A stretch of 64,000 bases of DNA from Ixodes scapularis. Its lineage: Eukaryota > Arthropoda > Arachnida > Ixodida > Ixodidae. The position numbers and the translations under genes are program-made. The stretch's first letter is position 1; every line of letters begins with the position of its first letter. Where the stretch lies: assembly GCF_016920785.2 (NCBI RefSeq), contig NW_024609837.1, forward strand, positions 45,944,745-46,008,744, given 5' to 3'. The notes beneath the pieces were generated by a model. It searched no databases and was not told the DNA's origin. It was given only the letters and a program-made list of their open reading frames with translations. Positions 11,263-20,569 of the stretch are shown here, one piece after another.

Positions 11263-11276
11263 TGCGCACGCGCAGT

Positions 11277-11326
11277 GTTCGACTCCGGCTGGCCTGGCCT
11301 CTGGGCCAAGCCAGCCGGAGTCGAAC
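11277..11326. repeat. intronic hairpin homologous to the preceding exon
   Basis: Bases 11277-11302 are the exact reverse complement of exon bases 10970-10995. Bases 11305-11328 match exon bases 10974-10997 directly at 23 of 24 positions. The two intronic copies together form a hairpin with arms of about 23 bp and a very short loop. The arm begins gttcgactccggctggcc. Confidence 0.9.
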
Positions 11327-11671
11327 AAGAACACAAGCCTTCTTGTTTGTTACCGTGTCTAAAATTCAAAAGGTCGAACGTTCGAGTCGTAATGATCGCC
11401 GTTTACGCCCGCTCTACACTAAATACAAAATAGTGACTAAAAAAAAGAAGTAAGCAGAGTGCCAATTTTTCACGCGTGGTTTATTGAGTGGTTTTATGTA
11501 ACAACAGCACGAACACGATTAGCACGACGACCAAGAATTCATGTGGACGAAGCGCAAAAGATAGGCGCTACCTTTCACCCGTCCTTGTCTTTCACGCCAT
11601 GTGTGTTCTTGTTATGCTTGCCCCTACATTCCTTGGTCATCGATGAATCATAGACACTGCACCCGTGCCAG
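11327..11671. other. rest of the intron
   Basis: No repeat or gene recognised. It ends in acceptor acccgtgccag at 11661-11671, which has a weak pyrimidine tract. Confidence 0.4.
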
Positions 11672-11938
11672 GTCTCCCCACCGTCACTGGCATCCGTCGG
11701 CGGTCCTCGGACGCCGACGAGTCTCGGCGACCGTACAAGAAGTACAAGACGACCATGCTGCTCCGCTACATTGGTGCCGACTTGGGCCAAGAAGAAGAAG
11801 AGGAGGTGGATGGGGAGGGCAGGTTTCGCGGGAAGGAGGTCGACCGCCAGCCAAAGAGCACCAACAGGGCGCCTCGAGACAGCCAGAGGGACAGGCGCAA
11901 ACCAGAAGCTGTCAAGGAACGTCGTCCTCCAGCAGACG
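11672..11938 (+). CDS. mkx: Mohawk-like protein, exon with conserved C-proximal motif
   Basis: The first two bases complete a Gly codon with the G left by the previous exon (phase 1 to 1). The peptide contains RRPYKKYKTTMLLRYIGADL, which aligns with PPKYKSSLLNRYLNDSL of vertebrate MKX, a short motif C-terminal to the homeodomain. An acidic run (QEEEEEVDGEGR) and a basic tail follow. The exon ends at the strong donor GACG|GTGAGG in phase 1. With the preceding exons this gives about 420 predicted residues. The C-terminal block equivalent to vertebrate YWKEINAAMALTNLA was not found downstream, so the last exon(s) are missing, very diverged, or lie far away. Confidence 0.86.
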
Positions 11939-12112
11939 GTGAGGTTCCCTTCGGCGGCAATCCACGCGTCTTCGCGGATGTTTGTGCGTAACAGCTTCTT
12001 GAACTGGTGCACGCTTCTTTCGAGGCAGCGGAAAACGTAGCGGGGATTTCCTCGGAAGGTTCCGGACGGACGCTCGACAAAATGTAGGAAATTACGTACA
12101 CTCTAAACTCAC

Positions 12113-12160
12113 GGTCACACTGGTGGTACATCATGGAAAAGATCGTCTGCAAACACTGTC
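12113..12160. repeat. terminus of a K-type MITE (solo end)
   Basis: cggtcacactggtggtacat followed by catggaaaagatcgtctgcaaacac resembles both ends of the elements at 15296-15533 and 16447-16640. No matching inverted end lies nearby. Confidence 0.5.
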
Positions 12161-12177
12161 CGAGGTGTGTTTCTTTT

Positions 12178-12512
12178 AAAACGCAGCTTTAGGCGGCCGT
12201 TTTCGGCTTCAGCGGCGTCGGCATCGGCTTTGCCTTAACCGCGCGTTGCATGATGAGACGTTTAATTCCCATAATGACGTCACGTGTGACGTCACCAGGG
12301 TCACAAGTGACGTCACGAGTGACGTCACGAAGGTCACTAGGGTCACGAGTGACATCACGAGGGAGGGAGGAAGGGGGAGAAGAATGAGAGGAGGAGGAAG
12401 GAGGAGGGGAGATGAAGGAGGAGGAGAAGGAAGGGTATACCCTGCTCTCCGTACCCTCTCCTTCTCCCGCTCAAGAGCTGCGCTCGAATTCGGCACTACA
12501 GGGAATTTTAAA
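12178..12512. mobile_element. element D, copy 1 (CRE-rich)
   Basis: Begins near gcagctttaggcggccg and ends near gctcaagagctgcgctc followed by acagggaatt. The same ends, inverted, bound 30802-31653, so both are copies of one element. The inside holds a run of TGACGTCA-like sites (gtgacgtcac repeated from 12278 to 12360) and a purine tract ggagg...agaag at 12360-12430. The flanks share ttttaaa, possibly a target duplication. No coding capacity. Confidence 0.7.
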
Positions 12513-12703
12513 CGTCTTTCATTTTTCGTATAGCGTATAACGCATAAGTACATTGGTGATACAAAAACTGTCTGAGAACATCTTTGAAGCGTGTATGAAA
12601 CAAATATGTTTCAAAGATGCCTAAGCCGCGTTCGCCTTTCATTCCAGCACCACACCTTCAGAGAAACTCCGTGTCTCTTTGTACAATGTATGAACAGTGT
12701 CAC

Positions 12704-12973
12704 CGTGGTTTAAAAAATCTGAGGCTTTTTTTAAGTTCCCCGCAAAGCACTCGAAGGCGCCAGTCGCTGTTTAGACCTAGAAATACAGTCCGCGCTGTGC
12801 ACGGTACTAAGAACGGTGGAAAAGTCGCGCTCAGTTGCCGCAGCCCAGACGGTACTTTTAAGCCTGTACTTATACTACGCGTCGTCATCCGACGAGCGCT
12901 CCCTCCGTACCCTGCAGCCATTGACTGTTCAGAGAGCTCTGCGGGAAGTTAATCTTCCAGATTGCTTAGAGTG
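12704..12973. mobile_element. palindromic MITE, copy 3 (decayed)
   Basis: Same layout as 9738-10048 but diverged: left arm has aagttccccgcaaagcactcg and gtttagacctagaaatacagtcc; right arm has gctctgcgggaagtt and ends gcttagagtg followed by TA. The central palindrome is largely lost. Confidence 0.6.
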
Positions 12974-13189
12974 TATAAGATGCATTTAAAGAAAAACTCG
13001 CCTTCCGCGCTCTGCCATCTCTGCCTACTGGGCTGTGGAACGCTTTCCGAGCATGTGCCGTAGCTCTTTGTTGTTTGGAATATCAGATGTTCCAAGTGTG
13101 TCCACAGCTCAGTGACTCAGCACTTTTTCGGCCGCGTGATAAGCGCCGACGAGGTCTGTGGTCCCGGACAACCTGAGAAAGGCTGCGCG

Positions 13190-13330
13190 TGTCTTATCAT
13201 GTTAGTTCACCCTTCTTGCCTTCTGATTGGCTCCTCGGCGTTCTTATTGGCTAATGCTGCAATCTGCTTGGTTGCGGAGAGATAATGATATGCTCGGGAC
13301 ACGCGACACCTTGCGCTTCTTAACTTGTCA
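13190..13330. repeat. interspersed repeat G, copy 2
   Basis: Diverged relative of 11150-11262 (ttctgattggctcctcggcg, ggctaatgctgcaatctgctt, gataatgatatg). Confidence 0.5.
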
Positions 13331-13624
13331 GTGAATGTACAATGCTTTGCGACGCGCAGTACGACTTTTTGCACTTTTCATGGGCTTCCGACTGCTCCGG
13401 CCTTTCAGAAGATTTTTTTTGTAGCCGATTGTTATATGCATTGTTCTTCTATGCGACTCCAATATCGCTTCCTCTTATAACTCGATGGTGTTTTTTCTTA
13501 TTGCAGAAGCAATAACTATTCCATGAAGCGAAGCGGGCGGTGTCTCTAACCGCGAGAGAACGCGAAGGGAATTCCCGTTCTCCCATTGGCTGAGCGAAAC
13601 GGCTCCTAGATAGCCATTGGCGGA

Positions 13625-14145
13625 AGCTTCACGATAGCGCGCGCTCAGCCGCCGCTCTCGTGTCAGGCGTTGCCGAGGGGGGGGGGGGGGGGGGGGGGGC
13701 GTGCGGCCGCTTCACGAGAGCGTGCACACGGCCGCAGCTCTCGTGTCAGGTGTTGCCGGTGGTGGGTGGGGGGCTGCGGCCGCTTCTGCTTCTTTCGACG
13801 CCGAGGAACATGGTGGCGCCTGCGGCATCTATATCGTCGGCGGCCGCAACCTCGGAAGTAACGAAACGCGGCCGTCCACGTCAGTACACTGCAGACGAAC
13901 GAAGGGAGCGGATAAGCGACATTCATGCTTTCGCATTCACAACTCCAAAGGGCTTAGGTGTCCTCAGAATTTGTATATTCCGTATATGGCACATTTTTAA
14001 GGGCGTAGGAGTGAGTTCAAACCACTTCATCTTTGTCTTCTTGTTACTTCTATTTTTTTTTCTTTTTCTGCGCTGGCAGGTCAGAGATCGGCTCCGAAAA
14101 GAAAGAGACCTTGCAGAGAAAGAGAAGATTCTTCCAGGTTGGTTG
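13625..14145 (+). mobile_element. element H, copy 1: GC-rich monomers plus AT-hook ORF
   Basis: Two or more copies of a GC-rich unit of about 68 bp (gcggccgcttcacgagagcg ... ggccgccgctctcgtgtcag) precede an ORF starting at the ATG at 13810. The ORF reads MVAPAASISSAAATSEVTK, then the AT-hook-like KRGRPRQYTADERRERISD. A plausible second exon (acceptor gctggcag at 14079, VRDRLRKERDLAEKEKILP, donor CCAG|GTTGGT) follows. A second copy at 48025-48412 has the same monomers and ORF start. The pattern of reiterated CpG-rich monomers in front of an ORF resembles the monomeric promoters of some retrotransposons; the product is not identified. A G-run sits inside a monomer at 13677-13699. Confidence 0.6.
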
Positions 14146-14195
14146 GCTACATGTTTTTGGAATTTGTTCTGTTCGTTTTCGCTCTGGGACTATAG

Positions 14196-14682
14196 CAGGG
14201 ATGGCCAGAGTGACATGGGGTTAGAGCCACCTACACAACTACAAAAGTTCAGAAATCCGCAGAAAAAAAAGGGGAGGGGGCATTTTTAACAAGTAACGAT
14301 GTGGTCAGAGCAGTCCTTTCCACAGGGGACAAGTATAATTGTCGACTAGAACAAATAACATCAGGCAGCGGAACGTTTCTACAACCGCTAAGCAAAATAT
14401 GAATGCATGGTTTGTTAGCCAGCCACTGCCCCGGACACCAGTTAGGCGTATACGGTTCTAAAATCTCTCTAGAACAATAAAGGAAACAGGGTCACTAGAC
14501 GCATCTATACATCAAAAAGCGATACAGCTGTATATCACTAGTGTTGAGCAAGGCTGACAAGAGTGTGAGATTTTATTTAATTCCCCAACTCTTTTTGTCT
14601 TGGGGACACAGATGGAGAGGGCGGAGGGGGTGGGGAGGGCACGCTTACTAGGGAGCCGCGAACCGCAGTTGGGCCACCCTTG
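14196..14682. mobile_element. hAT-type MITE with 8-bp target duplication
   Basis: Starts CAGGGATGGCCAGAGTG and ends as the inverse of CAAGGGTGGCCCAACTG, both with the CAGGGGTGGCC-like signature of hAT elements. The flanks are gactatag (14188-14195) and gtttatag (14683-14690), 6 of 8 identical. 487 bp, non-coding, related to the element at 48515-48893 (gagccgcgaaccgcag block near the right end). Confidence 0.82.
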
Positions 14683-15294
14683 GTTTATAGATACCTATAT
14701 ATACCCTTTGGGTGTTATCAGTTACGAGCGAGTAACGCTAGTTATGCACTCATAATTGGACGCTGTAAGTGTGCGCGCGTTTTTCCGATGCATATTTTAC
14801 AACGCAGGGAAGCATGCAATCTTGCACCTTGTTCCGAGTAAATCCCGAATACTTTTACGCGGTAACACTTTTCGCGGACTCAAGACTACACGATGCATGT
14901 TCGGCCATTCCCTCCTCTATACTGACAAAGCCTCGCAGATCGCCTTGAGACGCGGCCGCCGAAAGTGAAAAGGTAGAACGGCAGACAACGGATGAGAGGA
15001 GAGTCATGTAACGGGCGACCCACTGCGGCGAGGCGCCGAAACACACTTCTCCCGAGTGATGGAATGTCCGCTTGTGCTCTTCGCGTTCCTCGCGCGTCCT
15101 CGCCGCTGCAAAAGCTGTGCGCTCACTACCAGGTTCCCCGAGAAATGCTCTCTGCTACCAGATCCTCGCGCTCCAAATCTACGGACGGGCGCTCTATGGC
15201 TCCGTCGTCGAACTGCCAGGCTTTGTGAGTCTAGAGGAGGCTATGGTTCAGCACTTCATGTAAGCCGTCATGCTGTATTGCGAAATTGTCTAGC
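14683..15294. other. no gene recognised
   Basis: Short ORFs only. No match to other parts of the window. Confidence 0.4.
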
Positions 15295-15295
15295 T

Positions 15296-15533
15296 GCGGT
15301 CACACTGGAATTGCGTCATACAGAAGGCAGCCTGCGGACATTGTTTGACTCTTTCTTGTTTGAGGGTCTTTTCACATCGGTCAAACAAAAGCTACCTTTA
15401 AGGATGTTCAAAGCGTAGAAAGTATGTACGATGCAAACATGTCTCGACCACGCTCACGACGTATCTGCACTTAATTTTGTCATCATCTCTACATCCTGTT
15501 TTTTGTATGATGTATCAGCAGTGCGACCAAAGT
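15296..15533. mobile_element. K-type MITE, copy 1
   Basis: The left end (cggtcacactggaattgcgt ... agaaggcagcctgcgg) is the imperfect inverse of the right end (ttttttgtatgatgtatcag followed by cagtgcgacc). The ends match those of 16447-16640 in type: ggtcacactg, then catcatacaaaagacag. Non-coding, superfamily undetermined. Confidence 0.7.
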
Positions 15534-16286
15534 TTACAACTTTCCACTTGATGAAGTAAAACATTTACTTCTGTAGGAGGGTCGGAGGATAAAACAATAA
15601 TATTTGAACTCCGATAAGGGAGTTATTGATACTGCACTGTATGCTCGTTCATCTTTTTTGTGGTTTAATCGTGTAATCGTGTCTTATTTCTACTCCCTTT
15701 TCTTTATAGTCGAGTGGATCTTTGCTGGACAGAAATGGACGCCGCGGAAGCACTGACCTGTCTCTCGCAGTCGGCGTCCAGCCACTGTTGGAAGCGGAGT
15801 TCGTCTGATCCTTTGGTTGTTTAGACCGAGTCTCCGGACAACGACTGCCTTTTGTTGCGCTGGAGCAGGAGTGCTGGGAATGGAGCACTATCGAGAATAG
15901 TTCTGCGCACGCGCGGGCTTTCTTCACGCTGCAGCGGAAGCTTGAACTCTACAGTTGTCATCCGGAAGGGTAGTCGCACTACCCTTCCTGGTTCCTCCGC
16001 TGCTCAGACGAGTAGCGGAGGGGACGGGAGAGGTGAGCGCACCACTCCTTTCGGACACCAACTGCACTTCGAGTTTTCGCCGCTTGGTGTCATGTTTATC
16101 TGAAATGCGTCAATACAAAGGGTGTCTGCCCTTTGCAGTGTCTGCGGACTATCTTTTGTATGTTGTATTAGGAGTGCGATTGCGGATTTATGGTTACTCG
16201 AGGAGTTAATCCGATATATACCGGGAGCGCGGGTCGCTTCTATACAGATTCCAATAGGGCTTGGGCTCCATGTTGTGGTGTCTCTG
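15534..16286. other. no gene recognised; contains a K-type terminus
   Basis: Another K-type right end lies at 16140-16186 (gtctgcggactatcttttgt, atgttgtattaggagtgcg). ORFs here are short and featureless. Confidence 0.45.
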
Positions 16287-16432
16287 CGTCATTAGAGAAT
16301 TTCAGCAGATAGTTCCGATGACTCCGATAACGATACCCGATACCCCGCCGCCACCGCCACCGCCACCCTTGCGCATGCATCGTATCGTTATCGGGGGTAT
16401 GGGAACGATCTACTGAAACTCTCTGATGACCC
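16287..16432. mobile_element. small foldback element
   Basis: Arms of about 50 bp: left gtcattagagaatttcag ... ccgataacgatacc; right its imperfect inverse (gtatcgttatcggg ... ctgaaactctctgatgac). The loop holds a CCGCCA repeat at 16344-16367. 146 bp, non-coding. Confidence 0.75.
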
Positions 16433-16446
16433 CAAGTCGCTTTAGG

Positions 16447-16640
16447 GCGGGGTCACACCGCTCATTCATCATACAAAAGACAGCCTGCAAACACGAGTCA
16501 ACGTGGTTCGAATGCCGTGTGCCAAGTTTTCTCCTTGAAATCATTGCCAAGCGGCATTCGAAGCACGGATCTCGCGGTGACTCCCGTTCGAATCTTTACG
16601 CAGACTATCTTTTGTATGATGTATAGGCAGTTTGACCCCC
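16447..16640. mobile_element. K-type MITE, copy 2
   Basis: Arms of about 40 bp: left gggtcacaccgctcattcat, catacaaaagacagcctgc; right inverse of gggtcaaactgcctatacat, catacaaaagatagtctgc. About 195 bp. No clear target duplication. Confidence 0.8.
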
Positions 16641-17486
16641 GGCTTTGGGAGGAAAGCCCGAACTGATGAGGTGAGGAGGTTTGTGCCTGTCACCCAATGT
16701 GGCAGAGATATGTTTTGTTCAGTTTTTCTATGACCCGATGTGGGTGTAAGCTAGTCCCGCGCCCGCATATCTTGCGCCAGCGTATCTTACCGTGGTGAGC
16801 GCCTGGTCATAGCTTGCCACCCGGCTGAAATATTCGGGTTTCGTTGTCCGGATTGGCTCTGGCACTTTGTAAAGCGTGACAATTGAGCTTTTTTTGTCAA
16901 TCGGCGAAATTCTTTATACTCGTCGTCGACTATTTGGTGCTACGTTATGAAGGCTGGCTAGCGCAACTTCCAGAGTGCTTTGGCAATACCACGTAAGAGA
17001 CAAGTCCCGTGCATGACATCATCATTAGTGGATCCTATAGCACAGAGGACGGTACCCTAACGCTAGCATCGGCAACACATCACAAAGCAGTTGACGCCGA
17101 GTATAGCCGGATGCATCAGCTCGACTTTCAGATAGAGAGCAGCAAGTTACAAGATTTAGAGAACGTTCTAACGTGATTCGCATTTGTCACTCTGTTGATG
17201 ATTTATTGTCACGTGCTCTTTGACCCAACGCAGAGCACAGTTTTAGAGTCTGTTTGTATTTGTCACGTGATAAGCCTCTTGCTTACCGCAACGTTTTTGT
17301 GAGCAAACATTTCTTTCGCACTCCTCCTGTCTTGAGATTCACACTTTGATAAACTAAGTGTCACAATATGGCCAACTGGACATACGCAATTGCGTACACT
17401 ATTGGCTGTGGCTAGTGAGGCCAATACAATGCTAGTTGAACGTGTTTCATGGCTTTTTGATTTTGCGAAGTCCCATGCTTTAAAGG
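16641..17486. other. no gene recognised
   Basis: Short ORFs without motifs; no repeat partner seen in the window. Confidence 0.4.
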
Positions 17487-17605
17487 CTAGTCTGGCCACC
17501 GTGGGTGTAAAACGCTTTGCTGGAGCACCAGTGTGGCAACCATGGGCACGCCTTAGCAAGGCTTGACTATTGGACAATCTGTTCACGTCAGGAGCAAGGT
17601 GGCGG
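17487..17605. repeat. interspersed repeat J, copy 2
   Basis: Partner of 5873-6010: tagtctggccaccgtggg, gtgtggcaaccatgggcacg, cagcaaggcttgacta-like, ending caaggtggcggcgc. Confidence 0.6.
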
Positions 17606-18984
17606 CGCTAAGAAGTCCTACTCTCAATCGCAAACGTGTGTTTGCACGTCTCTGAAGATATTCTTATCTACAAATCGTTCGCATCAGTGTGTGCTCAGTT
17701 GCGGTTCATCTTTCAACCTTGATTATTTATTTATTGCACTGTGTTTAGCTTCATTTAAGTTTTAATATTTATTGATGAATCCTCGATATAAGTGACATTA
17801 AACTAAATTAAAAAGCGGGGTGGGGTTTTCATTTGCCATCAAGACAGACGTCTAAGCATATGCTTTTTTTTTGGCACGCTCAATTTCAAATTGTCATTTA
17901 AACAGGCATACCTGATGTTTTGGTGCCTGTAGTTTGTGTGTGTGTGTTGTGTGTACTTGTTCTTAGCTGATACGTAACTTATTTTAGTTTTGAGTCTCAA
18001 CATTCTTACCTTTAGCAAACTTCAGTCTATTCATTCTTGATTTTTGTCTACATTGTGATACGAAAATACGATCTCCGCGTCACCCTTCCATAGCATTCAT
18101 TTAATTTGTTTCATCATTGTGTGTTTTGAATTTTGTATGTAATAAGTTTGCCTACCATTTTATACGCGCTTGAAAGCGCTGCTTAGGTTCTTGTTCACAC
18201 TAGAGTAACAAACAACGAACACTGTTCACAAACACGTCACTTACCCTCTTTTTTCAACTTTTAAATATGCTTCAATGTAACCAACAGAGCACAAAACATA
18301 ATTTCTCATAATAGCAAAAAGGCGTATTTTATGTTGTCCTCCGGATATATTCGTTATCTGTCCCGCTAGTTTCTAAACTAGGTGGCGTAACCTACCGCCC
18401 GATACCAATCATTCAATCACTAGGTAGTGATTGCTCATTATAAAAACAACAACAGCAGCAACAACAACAACAACAACGACAACAACAAAACCAAAAACAA
18501 CAACAACAACAAACAGGACGAGGTCACTGGCGCGATCTCAACTTCCGTAAACTCTCGTTCTGTTCTTTTTCTTGGACCCACACACAGCGCGCTGCACTGT
18601 TCGATTTGATGACATCATCGAATTATGGTTGCTGAGAAGCGAGAAAGGATTCAATCGATCATGAAGGTTTTGTTAATGTCGAGTAAACCGGCTCATCTTT
18701 GGCCTATTTCATTGCTATAATAGTTTGAAGAATAGTTACAGTTTATCATCTACGTCATGTTAGTTTCTTATACCTTGGGTGCCAATTGAAAACGTTACTC
18801 AAAAGTTTGTTTTAAAAGCAAAATCCTAAATATAATGTTTAGTAAAAACATGGTTGCAATAAATACACAATACAAATAACAATATTCCTACAGAAAACAA
18901 ATGAAATATATTTTTTTAAACGTGTTTTTCGGTGGAGGTGAGAACCATGGAAAACGTAATTGAGCAAGTGCAGAAAAACAAAAC
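17606..18984. other. AT-rich DNA with a CAA microsatellite
   Basis: The only structure is an (CAA)n run at 18446-18515, slightly interrupted. Its Asn-rich ORF is a by-product of the microsatellite. Confidence 0.5.
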
Positions 18985-19520
18985 AAACACAACAGCAGGT
19001 GTTACTTCAGGGGCCTCTGGCGTGGTATAAAATCCCGTAAACCCCTGAGTGACATTTCAAGAAAATTGACCGTTTAATAACACATAAAGAAGGAAATGAA
19101 CAACGTTCACCTGGGAGCGGAATTTGTTTTTACTACAGTTCTTAAGATAAAATCGAGTAGAAGTGTAAAGTCTACACAAGCTTTTGTACCATTATTCTTC
19201 GGCATCACTGGCGTGGATAGACACAAACCCACAACTAACAGCGCGTTGTTAAATTCGAAAAAACAAACAAATAATTTACTGGTTGGATGGAGCAACGTCA
19301 TTGTTTCAGCATTATGTTTGGAGCTTTTGCTTTCTTGAGGTCACTGGCGTGGTATAAACTCCCGCAAACCCAAGAATAACAGCACGTTATTAAAATGAAA
19401 ACTAATCACACTGGATGAATTGGGGCAATGCCACTGTTTCAGTACGGTCGTTGGAGCTTTTGCTTTCACAGGGTCACTGGCGTGACTTAATTGTCTGCAA
19501 ACCCTGGAAAGCAGGATTTT
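18985..19520. repeat. degenerate tandem repeat, period about 135 bp
   Basis: The block ggtcactggcgtgg-taaa-tcccgcaaaccc recurs at about 19017, 19204, 19341 and 19473, each preceded by ttggagcttttgctttc or similar in the last two units. Spacings are about 187, 137 and 132 bp. A weak related block occurs at 18523. Non-coding. Confidence 0.6.
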
Positions 19521-19824
19521 CAACTTCCTCTTTGAGTCACTATTTGCAAGTGATATCACGAGTTTTTGAATCATCCACTTTGATAGCACCTCTAAGAGAT
19601 CATTTGCACTTGCGCTTCTAGCATAATCCTTGACAAATGTTTTCTGGTGTTTGTATAAATATTCCATTGATGTTGGTTATCTTGTGTAACATAGTTTGAT
19701 GTTTCTTGAAACGTTTCAGTGTTGACCTTTATTGTCTGCTTTTTTAAAATTTTTTTGTTGTTCGTTACTCTTTGTGTAATGCCGTATGAACAGTTAAGGT
19801 TTCATAAATGATGATAATGATGAA
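19521..19824. other. no gene recognised
   Basis: AT-rich, no repeat partner found. Confidence 0.4.
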
Positions 19825-19912
19825 GGATGGATGAATGATATTGGCTATACCCTTTGTAACGGGTGGTAGCTTGCGCCACCTAGCACCATCCATGATGATG
19901 ACGATGATGATG
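19825..19912. repeat. short interspersed repeat R, copy 2, with a GATGA-rich edge
   Basis: Core gtaacgggtggtagcttgcg plus ccacctagc at 19857-19884, preceded by ggatggatgaatgat and followed by a gatgatgacgatgatgatg microsatellite. Confidence 0.7.
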
Positions 19913-20567
19913 TTAGCTGCGTTGCCATTGCGGTTTGGAAAACAATAATCGCCACGGTTTGTCCTTGTGGTTGAAAAATTATACTTAGTAAACCGAATTG
20001 TACCATTGTCGGCAAGTATGTAACCAATGTTTCCCGATATTGTGTACGCATGAAAGCCTTTTCTAAAACATATCCGCCTTAAAATAGATCACCTTGCAAA
20101 ATCTACCATGCGTCTTGTTTTTGTCTTGCCCTGCCTTTTATTTTTATTTATTATTCTACTACTAAGCGAGAAAAGAGCACCAGTGAAGTCAATCCTTCCG
20201 CTTTCCGTCGGCTCCGCGAAGGAAGCCGGCTGCAATGGCGTCGCTTTTTTCCCGCTTAGTTCAGCTTTGAAGATGCGTTCAAGGGTCGCATTTCTTGCAC
20301 CGTGCGTGCACTACGCAGTTTTTAATTAAAACTACACGCCACGACTAGACCATATAGAAGTCGAGTGTCAAATTTTCAAATACATTATTCCCACAAAAAC
20401 ATTATAAAATCTTTTCAATTAATTAGCTAGCTTATTCACCTATTTAGCTGTTTTAGTTGCCGCCATAGTCACCAACCTTTCGCTAGGGCTGAAGGAACCA
20501 CAACGAAAGTTCGCTTTAAAAAAACTGAACCGACCTAAAAAAAGAAAAGAACCTTGTATACTTCTAA
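19913..20567. other. no gene recognised
   Basis: A 73-codon ORF at 20108-20329 starts with a hydrophobic segment, but nothing indicates a gene (no splice context, no homology I recognise). Confidence 0.4.
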
Positions 20568-20569
20568 TG

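Noticed and set aside
13660..13926. Gly/Arg-rich ORFs at the start of element H as separate genes
   Set aside because: They read through the G-run and GC-rich monomers; only the ORF from 13810 recurs in the second copy.
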